A stretch of 64,000 nt of DNA from JAAZIN01 sp964441025. GTDB lineage: Bacteria; Bacillota; Dethiobacteria; DTU022. The translations under genes and the position numbers were made by a program. Within the stretch, counting starts at the first letter, position 1. Each line of letters begins with the position of its first letter. Location of the stretch: contig CAYTXG010000001.1 of NCBI GenBank assembly GCA_964441025.1, positions 124,001 to 188,000 of the forward strand, given 5' to 3'. This document shows positions 42,427 through 51,417 of the stretch, in pieces. The notes beneath the pieces were generated by a model. The model ran no database searches. It was not told the DNA's origin and saw only the letters and a program-made list of their open reading frames with translations.

Positions 42427-44046
42427 GTGAAGGTGCTGGTCAGCGATCCCCTTTCACCCGAGGGGATTGCATTGCTGGAGCAGCATTGCCGGGTGGATTA
42501 TATCACGGGGCTCAATGAAGCTCAATTAATCGAAATAATCGGAGATTACAGCGCGCTGGTGGTGCGCAGCGGGACCCGGGTGACGGCGGCGGTGATCGAT
42601 GCCGGAAAAAACCTTCGAGTCATCGGCCGGGCCGGTGTGGGAATCGACAATATCGATCTGGAACGGGCCACGGTGCGGGGTATTATCGTGCTCAATGCGC
42701 CCGAGGGGAACACCATCTCTGCGGCGGAGCATGCCATCGCCATGCTTACCTCCCTGGCCAGAAATATACCGGCGGCGGACGGGGCTTTGAAGGACGGCCG
42801 CTGGGAAAGGGGCCGTTTCATGGGTGTGGAGCTGCACCAAAAAACCCTGGGGATCATCGGCCTGGGCCGGATTGGCGGCGAGGTGGCTAAAAGGGCGGGG
42901 GCCATGGGTATGACCGTTCTGGCATATGATCCCTACATTGCCGGCGGCCAGGCGGAAAAAGCAGGTGTGATCTCTGTTGCGCTGGATACCCTATTAAGCA
43001 GGGCGGATTTCATCACCCTGCATCTCCCCTGCAACAAGCAAACATATCATCTTATCGGGGCAAAGGAGCTGGCTGCGATGAAAAAGGGGGTACGCCTGGT
43101 AAACTGTGCCCGGGGCGGTCTTGTCGATGAGGATGCCCTCCACGCGGCCATTCTTGATGACAAGGTGGCGGGGGCGGCCCTCGATGTTTTTGAGCATGAG
43201 CCGCCTCTAGAGAGTCCCCTGCTGAGGCTTCCCGGTGTAATCGCCACGCCCCATCTTGGCGCATCAACGAGGGAGGCCCAGGTCAATGTGGCGCTGCAGG
43301 TGGCGGAGCAGGTTGCCTTTGCCCTGCGGGGCGATCCCGTTGTCTCTGCGGTGAATATGCCGGCCATGCCGCCTGAAGTGATTGCTGAAATAAAACCTTT
43401 TTTGCCCCTGATGCGCCTGCTTGGTGCTTTTTATTTTCAGCTTTACGGGGGCCGCATCGAAGAAATTGAGCTGTATTACGGCGGTGCGGTAGCGGGCCTT
43501 CCTGTTGCTCCCCTGACCACCGCCTGCATGATCGGACTCTTCTCGCATATCCTGGGCGGGCAGGTAAACTTTGTCAATGCGCCACATATTGCCCGCAGCA
43601 GGGGCATCCGCGTGCGCGAATCGGTGAGCAAAAATATCGAGAACTTCACCAATCTTGTTGTGCTCACCGTGAATGCGGGCGGAGAGAAGCATGCTATTGC
43701 AGGAACAATATTCAACCGTACCGATATTCGTATCGTCAGGATTGGCGATTACCGTATTGAAGTGATCCCGTCACCATTCATGATCCTCTGCACTTATATC
43801 GACAAACCGGGGGTAATCGGCCGTGTGGGCACCTTTCTCGGAGACAATGAGATCAATATAGCCGGGATGCAGGTGGGCCGCCGCTCCATTGGCGGTGAGG
43901 CGGTTATGGCGCTGCAGGTAGACGACCAGATCACGCCGCAGCTCCTGGGCCGCCTGGCGCAGCTGGAGGGTGTGCTCACCGCCCGCTTTGTCCAACTGGA
44001 GGAGCAGGAGCTCTCCCCCGGGAGCGGTAGAACCCGGGAGATTTAA
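42427..44046 (+). CDS. serA: D-3-phosphoglycerate dehydrogenase (long form)
   Basis: First step of serine synthesis, NAD-dependent oxidation of 3-phosphoglycerate. The 539-residue product is the long type: catalytic/NAD part with GLGRIGGEVAKRAG (about 146), CARGGLVDE and the catalytic His in PHLGASTREAQ, then an intervening allosteric domain, and a C-terminal ACT domain (FMILCTYIDKPGVIGRVGTFLG). GTG 42427 follows GGAGGTG by six bases. The likely next enzyme, serC, begins at the far end of the window. Confidence 0.95.
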   Translation: MKVLVSDPLSPEGIALLEQHCRVDYITGLNEAQLIEIIGDYSALVVRSGTRVTAAVIDAGKNLRVIGRAGVGIDNIDLERATVRGIIVLNAPEGNTISAAEHAIAMLTSLARNIPAADGALKDGRWERGRFMGVELHQKTLGIIGLGRIGGEVAKRAGAMGMTVLAYDPYIAGGQAEKAGVISVALDTLLSRADFITLHLPCNKQTYHLIGAKELAAMKKGVRLVNCARGGLVDEDALHAAILDDKVAGAALDVFEHEPPLESPLLRLPGVIATPHLGASTREAQVNVALQVAEQVAFALRGDPVVSAVNMPAMPPEVIAEIKPFLPLMRLLGAFYFQLYGGRIEEIELYYGGAVAGLPVAPLTTACMIGLFSHILGGQVNFVNAPHIARSRGIRVRESVSKNIENFTNLVVLTVNAGGEKHAIAGTIFNRTDIRIVRIGDYRIEVIPSPFMILCTYIDKPGVIGRVGTFLGDNEINIAGMQVGRRSIGGEAVMALQVDDQITPQLLGRLAQLEGVLTARFVQLEEQELSPGSGRTREI

Positions 44047-44088
44047 CGGGCCGGCGCAGTGTAATTACCTTGGAGAGGAGGTTTTCAG

Positions 44089-44274
44089 GTGCCCCTTTAC
44101 GAGTTTTACTGTCCGCAGTGCCGTAAAAAATTTGAGGAGCTCTGCCACGCCTCTATTGCCAGCGTGCCCTGTCCGCAGTGCGCTGCGGAATCGAAGAAAG
44201 TGCTCTCCACTTTTCGCTCCGGAAGGTGTGCTTCAGGCGAGGGCCTTTCTTCTTCAGGCGGATGCGGCGGGTGA
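44089..44274 (+). CDS. FmdB-family zinc ribbon protein
   Basis: A 61-residue protein with the family start PLYEFYCPQCRKKFEEL and a second pair CPQC, giving a four-cysteine zinc site, then a Ser/Gly-rich tail ending SSSGGCGG. FmdB-type proteins are putative regulators; function is uncertain. GTG start behind GAGAGGAGG. It lies 42 bases after serA. Confidence 0.9.
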   Translation: MPLYEFYCPQCRKKFEELCHASIASVPCPQCAAESKKVLSTFRSGRCASGEGLSSSGGCGG

Positions 44275-44314
44275 AGCGCTAAAAATTGCAGCAGTTGCTG
44301 ACATGGATCTGACT

Positions 44315-44349
44315 AAGGCCCCTTTAACCGCTTACGGTGAAGGGGCCTT
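44315..44349. terminator. 10-bp inverted repeat after the zinc ribbon gene
   Basis: AAGGCCCCTT (44315-44324) and AAGGGGCCTT (44340-44349), perfect arms with a 15-base loop and no U tract. It is a possible end or processing site for the serA transcript. Confidence 0.5.
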
Positions 44350-44412
44350 CCGTGCATATCCCTTCAGGGCCGGGGGGAAAGATAAACTGTCCTCCATTTT
44401 CAGGGCGCAAAG

Positions 44413-45060
44413 GTGGGAGCGGTTGTGTTTGCAGGAGCCCCCGGAATCATGCTTGTGGTCATTGTCTCTGCGGTAATTTACCTGATCCTGCTCCACCGGG
44501 TGCTGGATCGCCTGCGGATGGACAAGAAAACCGCTCTGCTCCTTATCGCTTTGATGTATGTGGGCGGTTTTCTCCCTTCCCTGCCGCTGGGCGGCGGGTT
44601 GGCTCTTAATATAGGCGGGATGGGCATTCCACTGGGCATCTGTATATACCTGATCATCAGAGCACCCGGGAGGGAGGAAAAATTTCGCGGCCCCCTGACC
44701 GCCCTTGCCGGGGCGGCCCTGGTCTGGAGCCTTGACCGGCTGCTGCCGATTAATCCGGGTGCGCCCGGTTATGAGCTGGACCCCCTATACCTGCCCGCGG
44801 CGGCGGCCGGGCTCATTGCCTATCTCCTGGGCCGTTCGCGCCGCTCCGCCTTTATCGGGGGCGTCGGCTCCATTTTTCTGATGGATCTGAGCTCCTGGAT
44901 CGAAAATATAGTCCGCGGCTTCCGCAATATTCCAGTTCTTCTCGGCGGCGGAGGGGTTTTTGACGCTGCTCTTGTTGCCGGAGCGGTGGGTACCCTGCTG
45001 GCCGAGCTGGTTGGGGAAGTGAGGGAGCGTCTCGGCGGCGGCCCCCGGGAGGATGATTGA
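44413..45060 (+). CDS. DUF1614-like membrane protein
   Basis: A 215-residue protein with six or so membrane segments and the conserved patches PSLPLGGGLALNIGG and LLGGGGVFDAALVAGAVG, characteristic of the DUF1614 family of spore formers. Function is unknown. The start is uncertain: GTG 44413 is used here, and GTG 44425 is also in frame. spoIIP follows after 35 bases, which may point to a sporulation role; this is inference. Confidence 0.65.
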   Translation: MGAVVFAGAPGIMLVVIVSAVIYLILLHRVLDRLRMDKKTALLLIALMYVGGFLPSLPLGGGLALNIGGMGIPLGICIYLIIRAPGREEKFRGPLTALAGAALVWSLDRLLPINPGAPGYELDPLYLPAAAAGLIAYLLGRSRRSAFIGGVGSIFLMDLSSWIENIVRGFRNIPVLLGGGGVFDAALVAGAVGTLLAELVGEVRERLGGGPREDD

Positions 45061-45095
45061 GCTGAACTCAACCCAGGGCGGTGACTTGAACTGAT

Positions 45096-46748
45096 ATGAA
45101 GCGTAAACTGCTGGCGGCAACACTTTTCCTCATTCTGCCGGCTCTGATCTGCTGCCCTTCGCCTTGTTCCAAACCTCGCGCGGCGGAGCATGCTCCAGGG
45201 GGGGTGCAGCAGCTGGATGAACTGGGCCCGGAAGAGCTGAAAAGCAGACGCTATTACCACATGGTTGATGAACGGGAGCGCTTGATCCTGGTCACCGGGC
45301 ACCGTCTCAGGGTGAAAGATCGCTATCTTACTGCTGAAAATGATCTTTTTGAGGTTCAGAGTGTAGAGGGGTACCTGGCCCGGGCCCGCTTCATCGAAAA
45401 GATCGATCTGATTATCCCCCCGGATCCTGGCCTTTCCGCAGTCCCTGCTCCTGCACTGCCTGCCCGTGGGCAGGCAGGCACGGCGGGACCGGCTTATAAG
45501 ATCGCCATATATCACACGCACAATGCCGAATGCTATGTGCCCAGCGACGACACCGATACCATCTACGGCGCCGGGGGGATTCATGACGTGGGCCTGGCTT
45601 TCAAAGAGGCGCTTGAGAAAAAGGGGATCGATGTTTTATATTCAGATCAATTGCACCTGCCCCACGATCGCGGCGCTTACCGGCGATCAAGGGTTACCGC
45701 GCTGCGCCTGCTGCGCCGGCGTCCCGACGCCATCTTTGATGTGCACCGCGATGCGGCGCCCTGGGAGGCCTATGCATTGGAACTGAACGGGGAGCCGGTG
45801 ACGCAGATTCAAATTGTAGTGGGCTTAAGCAACCCGGGCACTGCGGCAAACCAGCAGTTCGCCTATGATCTGAAGGGATATGCCGATCGCATCTACCCGG
45901 GCCTGATCCACGGGGTAATGACAATCTGGGGCAGCTACAACCAGGATCTCTCGCCCCTTGCGCTTCTGCTCGAGGTGGGTGCCCATACAAACACCAAGGA
46001 ATCAGCCATGCGGGGGATTGCCCGTTTTGCCGATGTGGTCTCTTTCTATTTCTACGGCCCGGCATTTATCAAGGGGGGCAAAATGATTCCCAAAGCGGGC
46101 GAACTGCCGCCGGGAAGCACCACCGTCACCCGGGAAAACTATGGTATCATGCATGCCGTATCCGGGACGGTGATCAGTTTTTTCCTTGCCTCCCTTGGGG
46201 CGGCGCTGGGTTTCTACTTTCTGAATAACCCCGGCGCCCTGGGAAGGATTTATCGCCTGTGGAAAGTTTTACCCGGCAGAGCCGCCGCCCTGTTCCGCCG
46301 GGGAGGGGCTTACGTCAGAAAGCTGCCGGACATTCTGAAATCAGTCCGCCGGGAGGCCCCCTCCAATTTGCGGCGGGCCTGGCTGGTACTGGTCCTGGAG
46401 AGGCGGATAATACCAGGGCTGATCAGGGCGCTCGGCTCCAGCCTGCTCCTTCTAGTCCGAAGCCTGAGAGGTGCTGCAGCCGTTCTCTGGAAAGAGGCGC
46501 CGCTGAACCTGAAGCGCGGCTGGCGGCTGCTGCGCCGCGAGAGCCGCGCCCTGCCCGGCCTGCTGCGCCGTAATATTGGTTTCCTGCAAAACAGTTTGCG
46601 CTCGTTTTTCAGCCGTGCAGCCTCAGCGGCGCACAAAACCGAAGAGAGATTAAGGATGGCTCTTGATGAAGCAATAGCGGAGGGAGCGGCGCTTGTTGAA
46701 CTGCTCCGGAAGAGCTACTTTCTTCTCCGCAACCGGCTGCGTCCTTAG
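45096..46748 (+). CDS. spoIIP: Stage II sporulation protein P with cationic C-terminal repeat extension
   Basis: A peptidoglycan amidase/endopeptidase needed for forespore engulfment. The 550-residue product is longer than typical SpoIIP (about 400). Residues 1-20 form a signal or anchor. The amidase domain (about 130-325) has HTHNAECYVPSD (140-151), FDVHRD (214-219) and LLEVGAHTNTKES (291-303), which carry the expected His and Glu residues. A membrane helix follows at 353-375. The remainder (386-550) is Arg/Leu rich with three related ~47-residue repeats (LPGxxxALxxxxxxxVRxL…EAPxNLRR). A 10-bp-arm palindrome at 45456-45477 lies in the linker before the amidase domain. ATG start. Confidence 0.85.
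   Translation: MKRKLLAATLFLILPALICCPSPCSKPRAAEHAPGGVQQLDELGPEELKSRRYYHMVDERERLILVTGHRLRVKDRYLTAENDLFEVQSVEGYLARARFIEKIDLIIPPDPGLSAVPAPALPARGQAGTAGPAYKIAIYHTHNAECYVPSDDTDTIYGAGGIHDVGLAFKEALEKKGIDVLYSDQLHLPHDRGAYRRSRVTALRLLRRRPDAIFDVHRDAAPWEAYALELNGEPVTQIQIVVGLSNPGTAANQQFAYDLKGYADRIYPGLIHGVMTIWGSYNQDLSPLALLLEVGAHTNTKESAMRGIARFADVVSFYFYGPAFIKGGKMIPKAGELPPGSTTVTRENYGIMHAVSGTVISFFLASLGAALGFYFLNNPGALGRIYRLWKVLPGRAAALFRRGGAYVRKLPDILKSVRREAPSNLRRAWLVLVLERRIIPGLIRALGSSLLLLVRSLRGAAAVLWKEAPLNLKRGWRLLRRESRALPGLLRRNIGFLQNSLRSFFSRAASAAHKTEERLRMALDEAIAEGAALVELLRKSYFLLRNRLRP
45456..45477. repeat. Palindrome inside the spoIIP linker
   Basis: CTGCCTGCCC-GT-GGGCAGGCAG, perfect 10-bp arms with a 2-base centre, encoding part of the low-complexity linker LPARGQA. 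It looks like an inserted palindromic element tolerated in frame. Confidence 0.7.
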
Positions 46749-47146
46749 CCGGCAACCCATACAGATTACGCTCCCAAGGTCTTTGCCGCTTCGGGGAAAG
46801 AGCACGGGGTCTCTGCCGCCACCCTTCACCCGGGTTGGCAGCTGTTTCCATGAATAACCATGGATGATCTGCCTTTATTCCGTCGGTGTTCGGGCGGAGC
46901 AGAGCTTTGCAGGCACCCCCCCAAAAAATTCCGGGGATCATGGGGCGACGCACCGGCTCAAAGGCAGGGAAAGCGCGGGCAGTGTAGAATCCATTTCAGA
47001 AGCGATTTGCGTCACACAGCGGGGACGCCCCAGGGTGAAACAGCTTCAATTGTCATGAGGGCAGGGCTGTGCCTGCCATCCTGGCTGAAGTCCCTGAGAT
47101 CAAGTCTCTAACATGGGCAGCAAGGTATATATTATGGAGGGTGCAG
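46749..47146. other. Leader region of pyrG
   Basis: 398 bases without a convincing gene. Several GC-rich short inverted segments are present. No known riboswitch consensus was recognised, and the G-run/pyrimidine start used in reiterative control of Bacillus pyrG was not found. Confidence 0.4.
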
Positions 47147-48760
47147 ATGACCAAATTTATTTTTATTACCGGCGGAGTTGTTTCATCATTGGGGAAGGGG
47201 ATCACTGCCGCCTCCTTGGGCAGCCTGCTGAAGACGCGGGGGTTGAAGCTGACTATCCAGAAATTTGACCCCTATATAAATTATGATCCCGGGACCATGG
47301 GGCCGCACCAGCACGGAGAGATATTTGTCACAGAAGATGGAGCTGAAACCGATCTGGACCTGGGCCATTATGAGAGATTTATCGATCAGAATTTAACAAG
47401 GGACAACAATGTAACCACCGGCAAGATCTACTGGTCTGTGATCGAGGGCGAGCGCAAGGGAATATACCGGGGGCAAACGGTCCAGGTCATTCCACATATT
47501 ACCGATGAAATAAAGGGACGGATTCAGAAAATTGCCCTGGACAGCGATGTTGATGTGGTCATTACGGAGATAGGGGGCACTGTGGGCGATATCGAAAGCC
47601 TTCCCTTTCTGGAGGCTATCCGCCAGCTGCGCTATGATCTGGGTTGGGAGAATGTCCTTTTTATTCATGTTACCCTTGTGCCTTACCTGCCCATGTCGGG
47701 TGAACTGAAGACGAAGCCTACACAGCACAGCGTCAAGGAGCTGCGCTCCATCGGTATCCAGCCCGATATTATTATTTGCCGGACCGAACAGGCTTTGAAC
47801 GATGACGTCAAGCGGAAGATCGCCCTCTTTTGCAATATCAAGCCGCAGGAGGTGGTTGAAAACCTGGATGCTCCTACCATTTACCAGGTACCCCTGCAGC
47901 TGCAGAGCCAGGGTTTGGACCGGATGGTCATAGAGAAGATGCAGCTCAGCTGCGCACCTGCACAGATGGGCGCCTGGGAGGAGCTGGTCTGCAAAGCTTC
48001 CTCCCTGCAAAGGGATCTTACTGTTGCGCTTGTGGGAAAATATATTGCTTATCCCGACGCCTACCTCAGCGTCAATGAATCGCTTTTTCATGCCGGCTGG
48101 GGAAATAGCGCATCCATAAATATCAAGGCGCTCCAGGCTGAAGACTTTGAGGCGGAAGATCCGGAAACGCTGCTGCAGGGGGTTGATGCCGTACTTGTTC
48201 CCGGCGGTTTCGGGCACCGCGGGATCGAGGGGAAGATCAATGCAGTGCGCGTGGCCCGGGAGAAGAAGATCCCTTTTCTGGGGCTCTGCCTGGGAATGCA
48301 GTGTGCGGTGATTGAATTTGCCCGCCATGTTGCCGGTCTGGCCGGCGCTCACAGCACCGAATTTGATACCGAAACGCCCCATCCAGTATTTGACTACCTG
48401 CCGGGGCAGGATAACAACACCCGGCTGGGCGGCACCCTCCGCCTGGGAGCACACCCCTGCACAGTCAAAAAGGGGACCCTGGCCCGGAAGGCCTACGGCA
48501 AAACCGGGATTGTGGAGCGGCACCGGCACCGCTTCGAGTTCAACAACGATTACTGCAGCAGGCTCGAAGACGCCGGAATGGTCTTCAGCGGTATCAACGA
48601 GAAGACGGGGCTGATGGAGATGATTGAGCTGCCCGGCCACCCCTGGTTTGTGGCTGTTCTATTTCATCCTGAGTTTAGCTCAAGGCCGCAGCGGCCTCAT
48701 CCCCTCTTTCGCGATTTCATAGCCGCCGCCCTGCACTATCATGAGTCACGGGGACGGTGA
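47147..48760 (+). CDS. pyrG: CTP synthase
   Basis: Converts UTP to CTP using glutamine and ATP. The 537-residue product is full length. The N-terminal synthase domain has FITGGVVSSLGKGITAASLG (residues 5-24) and the glutaminase domain has the nucleophile Cys in GLCLGMQCAVIEFARH and the His/Glu dyad in HPEFSSRP. ATG 47147 behind ATGGAGGGTGCAG. The last codons (…HESRGR) and the TGA stop lie inside a REP-like repeat (48742-48770), so the C-terminal residues are probably repeat derived. Confidence 0.96.
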   Translation: MTKFIFITGGVVSSLGKGITAASLGSLLKTRGLKLTIQKFDPYINYDPGTMGPHQHGEIFVTEDGAETDLDLGHYERFIDQNLTRDNNVTTGKIYWSVIEGERKGIYRGQTVQVIPHITDEIKGRIQKIALDSDVDVVITEIGGTVGDIESLPFLEAIRQLRYDLGWENVLFIHVTLVPYLPMSGELKTKPTQHSVKELRSIGIQPDIIICRTEQALNDDVKRKIALFCNIKPQEVVENLDAPTIYQVPLQLQSQGLDRMVIEKMQLSCAPAQMGAWEELVCKASSLQRDLTVALVGKYIAYPDAYLSVNESLFHAGWGNSASINIKALQAEDFEAEDPETLLQGVDAVLVPGGFGHRGIEGKINAVRVAREKKIPFLGLCLGMQCAVIEFARHVAGLAGAHSTEFDTETPHPVFDYLPGQDNNTRLGGTLRLGAHPCTVKKGTLARKAYGKTGIVERHRHRFEFNNDYCSRLEDAGMVFSGINEKTGLMEMIELPGHPWFVAVLFHPEFSSRPQRPHPLFRDFIAAALHYHESRGR

Positions 48761-48770
48761 CTTTGACTCA
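48742..48770. repeat. REP-like 29-bp palindrome overlapping the pyrG 3' end
   Basis: TGAGTCACGGGGACGGTGAC…TTTGACTCA; two differences from the 4899 unit. The TGA within GGTGACTTT is the pyrG stop codon. Confidence 0.85.
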
Positions 48771-48844
48771 CTTCGCGTCAGGGAGGCGGCATGAGAGCAT
48801 CTCAATTTCCCCCGGTACCTTTCCCAAAGGGGGCTCAGGGGGTT

Positions 48845-49951
48845 TTATGATTTCTCCGCGTAAGTAATAATTTTTTCCAGCACTTCCCCAGCCAGGCGAT
48901 TGATCTCGCCGAAACGCATATTGGGGATATAGTAGGATTCCAACTTGCCGTGTGCATCCCTGGACCGTCCTATAAATTCGATGGCGGCTTCAAAAGTCTG
49001 CTCATATAGATTCCGGGCCAGGTCGCGCTCCTTTTCCAGGCGGCGCCCCGGATTTTTGACGAAAGCATCGGTTTCAATAGCGCGGTCCCCGCCGGCAGCT
49101 TTTAAAATGTGCGGCGTTACACTGTTGAGAACGGCAGTTTTCAGCTGGGGGATGATCACATGGTCGATTTTGACCGGATCAAGGGCGCAATGATAAACCT
49201 CTACAAAAAAACTGCGCATAACAGCGGCATCCTTGATCCTGGCAATGAGCTCATTTTTCCCCGTTCCGTCATCGCCGCTGATGATGTAGCGCTGGAAGCC
49301 GGCGCCGACAAGCGTATCCAGGAAACTGACGGGACCATCAGGTGTAATTGCTGTGGCAAACAGGTGGCGCTCCCGCCGCTCTGCGCTGCTTTTGTTGATC
49401 CTCTCCCCAAAAATCCCGCCAATCATCTGCAGAGCCAGCCGGTCCAGGCCGGCTACATCGAGACATCTGTTTTCCCTGTAGTAATCTTCAATCTCATCGA
49501 GGAAGAGCTTTGCTGCAGCCAGATAGCGGTAAGCGCGGCGGTAAAGGCGGGCGGTCTCCCGGTTTAATCTGAGGATCTCTTCCCGCCTGGCAATCATCCC
49601 CTCTTCATCCCAGAATTCTCCCATATGAATTATTTCATCCACCGCACCCGGGTTTTTCGGGTCGACCATGTGCGGCGTGGTTCCGTCTATGCAGGCAATC
49701 CGCAACTGCGGAAAAACAATACCGTCAAGGGATTTGCTGTCGGCGGAGCAGCAGTGAAATTCACAATCATAGCCCCTCTTAATCAGTTCCCGGGCAACAT
49801 TCTGCATGAAAGTGGATTTCCCCACTCCCGGTCCGCCCTTGATTACAAAAATGCGGGTGGCGTTGTCCTCAATGATCTGATCATAAAATGAATAGAACCC
49901 GTAGGCTGAGTTCGATCCGGGAAACATCTTTCTAATCGCTCCATGGCTCAT
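48845..49951 (-). CDS. Tandem P-loop ATPase-like protein (PRK06851 type)
   Basis: A 368-residue protein made of two related halves. The first has Walker A GGPGVGKST (about residue 38) and HCCSADSKSLDGIVFPQLRIA. The second has a degenerate loop SGDDGTGKNE and YHCALDPVKIDHVIIPQLKTA. The repeated xHCxxDxxxxDxxxxPQL pattern marks an internal duplication. It is a conserved hypothetical NTPase of Clostridia-type genomes with unknown function. ATG 49951 follows AGGAGGC by nine bases; the frame extends 13 codons further without a better site. Confidence 0.75.
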   Translation of the reverse strand: MSHGAIRKMFPGSNSAYGFYSFYDQIIEDNATRIFVIKGGPGVGKSTFMQNVARELIKRGYDCEFHCCSADSKSLDGIVFPQLRIACIDGTTPHMVDPKNPGAVDEIIHMGEFWDEEGMIARREEILRLNRETARLYRRAYRYLAAAKLFLDEIEDYYRENRCLDVAGLDRLALQMIGGIFGERINKSSAERRERHLFATAITPDGPVSFLDTLVGAGFQRYIISGDDGTGKNELIARIKDAAVMRSFFVEVYHCALDPVKIDHVIIPQLKTAVLNSVTPHILKAAGGDRAIETDAFVKNPGRRLEKERDLARNLYEQTFEAAIEFIGRSRDAHGKLESYYIPNMRFGEINRLAGEVLEKIITYAEKS

Positions 49952-50152
49952 TGCAAAAAAGCCTCCTGCCTGGTTAGTTACATCTGTCACTATATAGTAT
50001 GACCCGGTACGGCTCCGGGTTAAAGATCGTCTTCGAATGTATCCCGGCTGCTGTTTTCCCTTGTCTTTTCCAGATCCTGCAGGTATGATTGTAGCGAGCC
50101 TTGCCGAATTTCGAAGCTTTATGGAAATTTATTAGATGAGGGTGGGATTGCT

Positions 50153-51130
50153 ATGGAAAGAGTGATCTCTGGAGAATGGAGTCCCCGCACCTTTATTCAG
50201 GCGGCGCTGCGTCACATTGAACGCACTGTTGGAGCGGAGGAGAGGGTGCTTTGCGCTGTGAGCGGAGGCCTCGACTCCATGGTTGTGGCGCTCTTGCTGG
50301 ACCGGGCTATCGGCGACCGCCTGGTCTCCATTTTCGTGGACCACGGGCTGCTGCGCCTGGGGGAGGCGGCTGAGGTCTCCGCCCTCTGTGGAAAAAACCT
50401 TCAGGGATCATTTTACCGCCTCGATGCCAGGGACCGCTTTTTAAAAGCTTTGCGCGGTGTAATCGACCCGGAAGAGAAGCGCCGTATCATCGGAGCGGAA
50501 TTTATCAGTCTTTTCAAGGAGAAGGCCCTTACGCTGGGCCATATCTCCTACCTGGCCCAGGGGACCATCCGTTCCGATGTTGTTGAGAGCGGGGCCGGCC
50601 CCGATGGAAGGGCGATCAAAGCACACCATAATGTGGGCGGATTGCCCGAAGAGCTCGGTTTCAAGCTTATTGAACCGCTGCGGGAGCTGTACAAGAACAG
50701 AGTGCGGCTTGTCGGTGAGCAGCTGGGACTGCCGGAGAGCGTGCTGTTGCGCCAGCCTTTTCCCGGGCCGGGCCTGGCTGTGCGGATCATCGGCGAGGTT
50801 ACTGCCGGGAAACTGGCTGTTTTACAGCAAGCCGATGCCATATTCCGCGAGGAGATCATTGCGTCCGATCTGGCCGGCCGGCTCTGGCAGTATTTTGCCG
50901 TCTTTACAGGAGTTCGTGCTGTGGGGATGAAAGGCGGGCAGCGTCATTACGGAGAGGTGATCGCGCTGCGCGCGGTGATCTCCGGTGATGCCATGACCGC
51001 CGGTTGGGCGAATCTGTCGGGCGATCTGCTGGAAAAGATATCCCAGCGCATCACCGGCGAAATCCCCGCCGTATCCAGAGTTGTTTACGATATTACCTCA
51101 AAGCCCCCGGGCACCATTGAGTGGGAGTGA
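50153..51130 (+). CDS. guaA: GMP synthase ATP-pyrophosphatase subunit (no glutaminase domain)
   Basis: Aminates XMP to GMP. The 325-residue product contains only the synthase part: PP-loop VSGGLDSMVVALL (about residue 41), FVDHGLLR, QGTIRSDVVESG, AIKAHHNVGGLP, FPGPGLAVRIIGEV and the C-terminal SKPPGTIEWE. The usual ~190-residue N-terminal GATase of bacterial GuaA is absent, and no separate glutaminase gene is adjacent. This matches the split (GuaAb) form known from archaea. ATG with GAGGGTGGGAT upstream. It is divergent from the P-loop ATPase. Confidence 0.92.
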   Translation: MERVISGEWSPRTFIQAALRHIERTVGAEERVLCAVSGGLDSMVVALLLDRAIGDRLVSIFVDHGLLRLGEAAEVSALCGKNLQGSFYRLDARDRFLKALRGVIDPEEKRRIIGAEFISLFKEKALTLGHISYLAQGTIRSDVVESGAGPDGRAIKAHHNVGGLPEELGFKLIEPLRELYKNRVRLVGEQLGLPESVLLRQPFPGPGLAVRIIGEVTAGKLAVLQQADAIFREEIIASDLAGRLWQYFAVFTGVRAVGMKGGQRHYGEVIALRAVISGDAMTAGWANLSGDLLEKISQRITGEIPAVSRVVYDITSKPPGTIEWE

Positions 51131-51214
51131 CCTGACAGGTCCCCGAATCCAGATTGATAGAGACGGATAGCTGCGCCCTGCTGTTCCTGTTCAAACCGGC
51201 ATGCTGCAAACAAC

Positions 51215-51255
51215 AAGGGCCAACCGTTTATTTACACGGCAGGCCCTTTTCGTTT
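51215..51255 (+). terminator. Rho-independent terminator after guaA
   Basis: AAGGGCC (51215-51221) pairs with GGCCCTT (51242-51248), with an inner CCGT/ACGG stem and a following TTTCGTTT, 85 bases past the stop. Confidence 0.75.
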
Positions 51256-51322
51256 CATCGCCACCGCTCGCCATTGCTCTGGAGCAGAACCGGGGAATCT
51301 GATATCTTATGACCATGCCGAT

Positions 51323-51363
51323 ATTTTAGTTGACAAGGTGCCAGGCACCGGAGCAACTAAAAT
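51323..51363. repeat. GGTGCC-GGCACC palindromic element, full copy
   Basis: The most complete copy: outer arms ATTTTAGTTG (51323-51332) and CAACTAAAAT (51354-51363) enclose the inner palindrome GGTGCCAGGCACC, a two-tier cruciform of 41 bases. Copies occur at 20146 and 33852. Confidence 0.8.
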
Positions 51364-51370
51364 TGCCGGG

Positions 51371-51390
51371 AGCCGTCACGCGGCTTTTTT
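51371..51390 (+). terminator. Short hairpin with T tract before the EamA gene
   Basis: AGCCG-TCACG-CGGCT followed by TTTTT, 28 bases before the transporter start. It could be a weak terminator or attenuator. Confidence 0.45.
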
Positions 51391-51417
51391 GATGTATAGC
51401 AGAGGGGGGATGTATGT

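Noticed and set aside
46749..47146. Riboswitch or small gene in the pyrG leader
   Set aside because: No consensus or convincing reading frame; only scattered GC-rich inverted segments.
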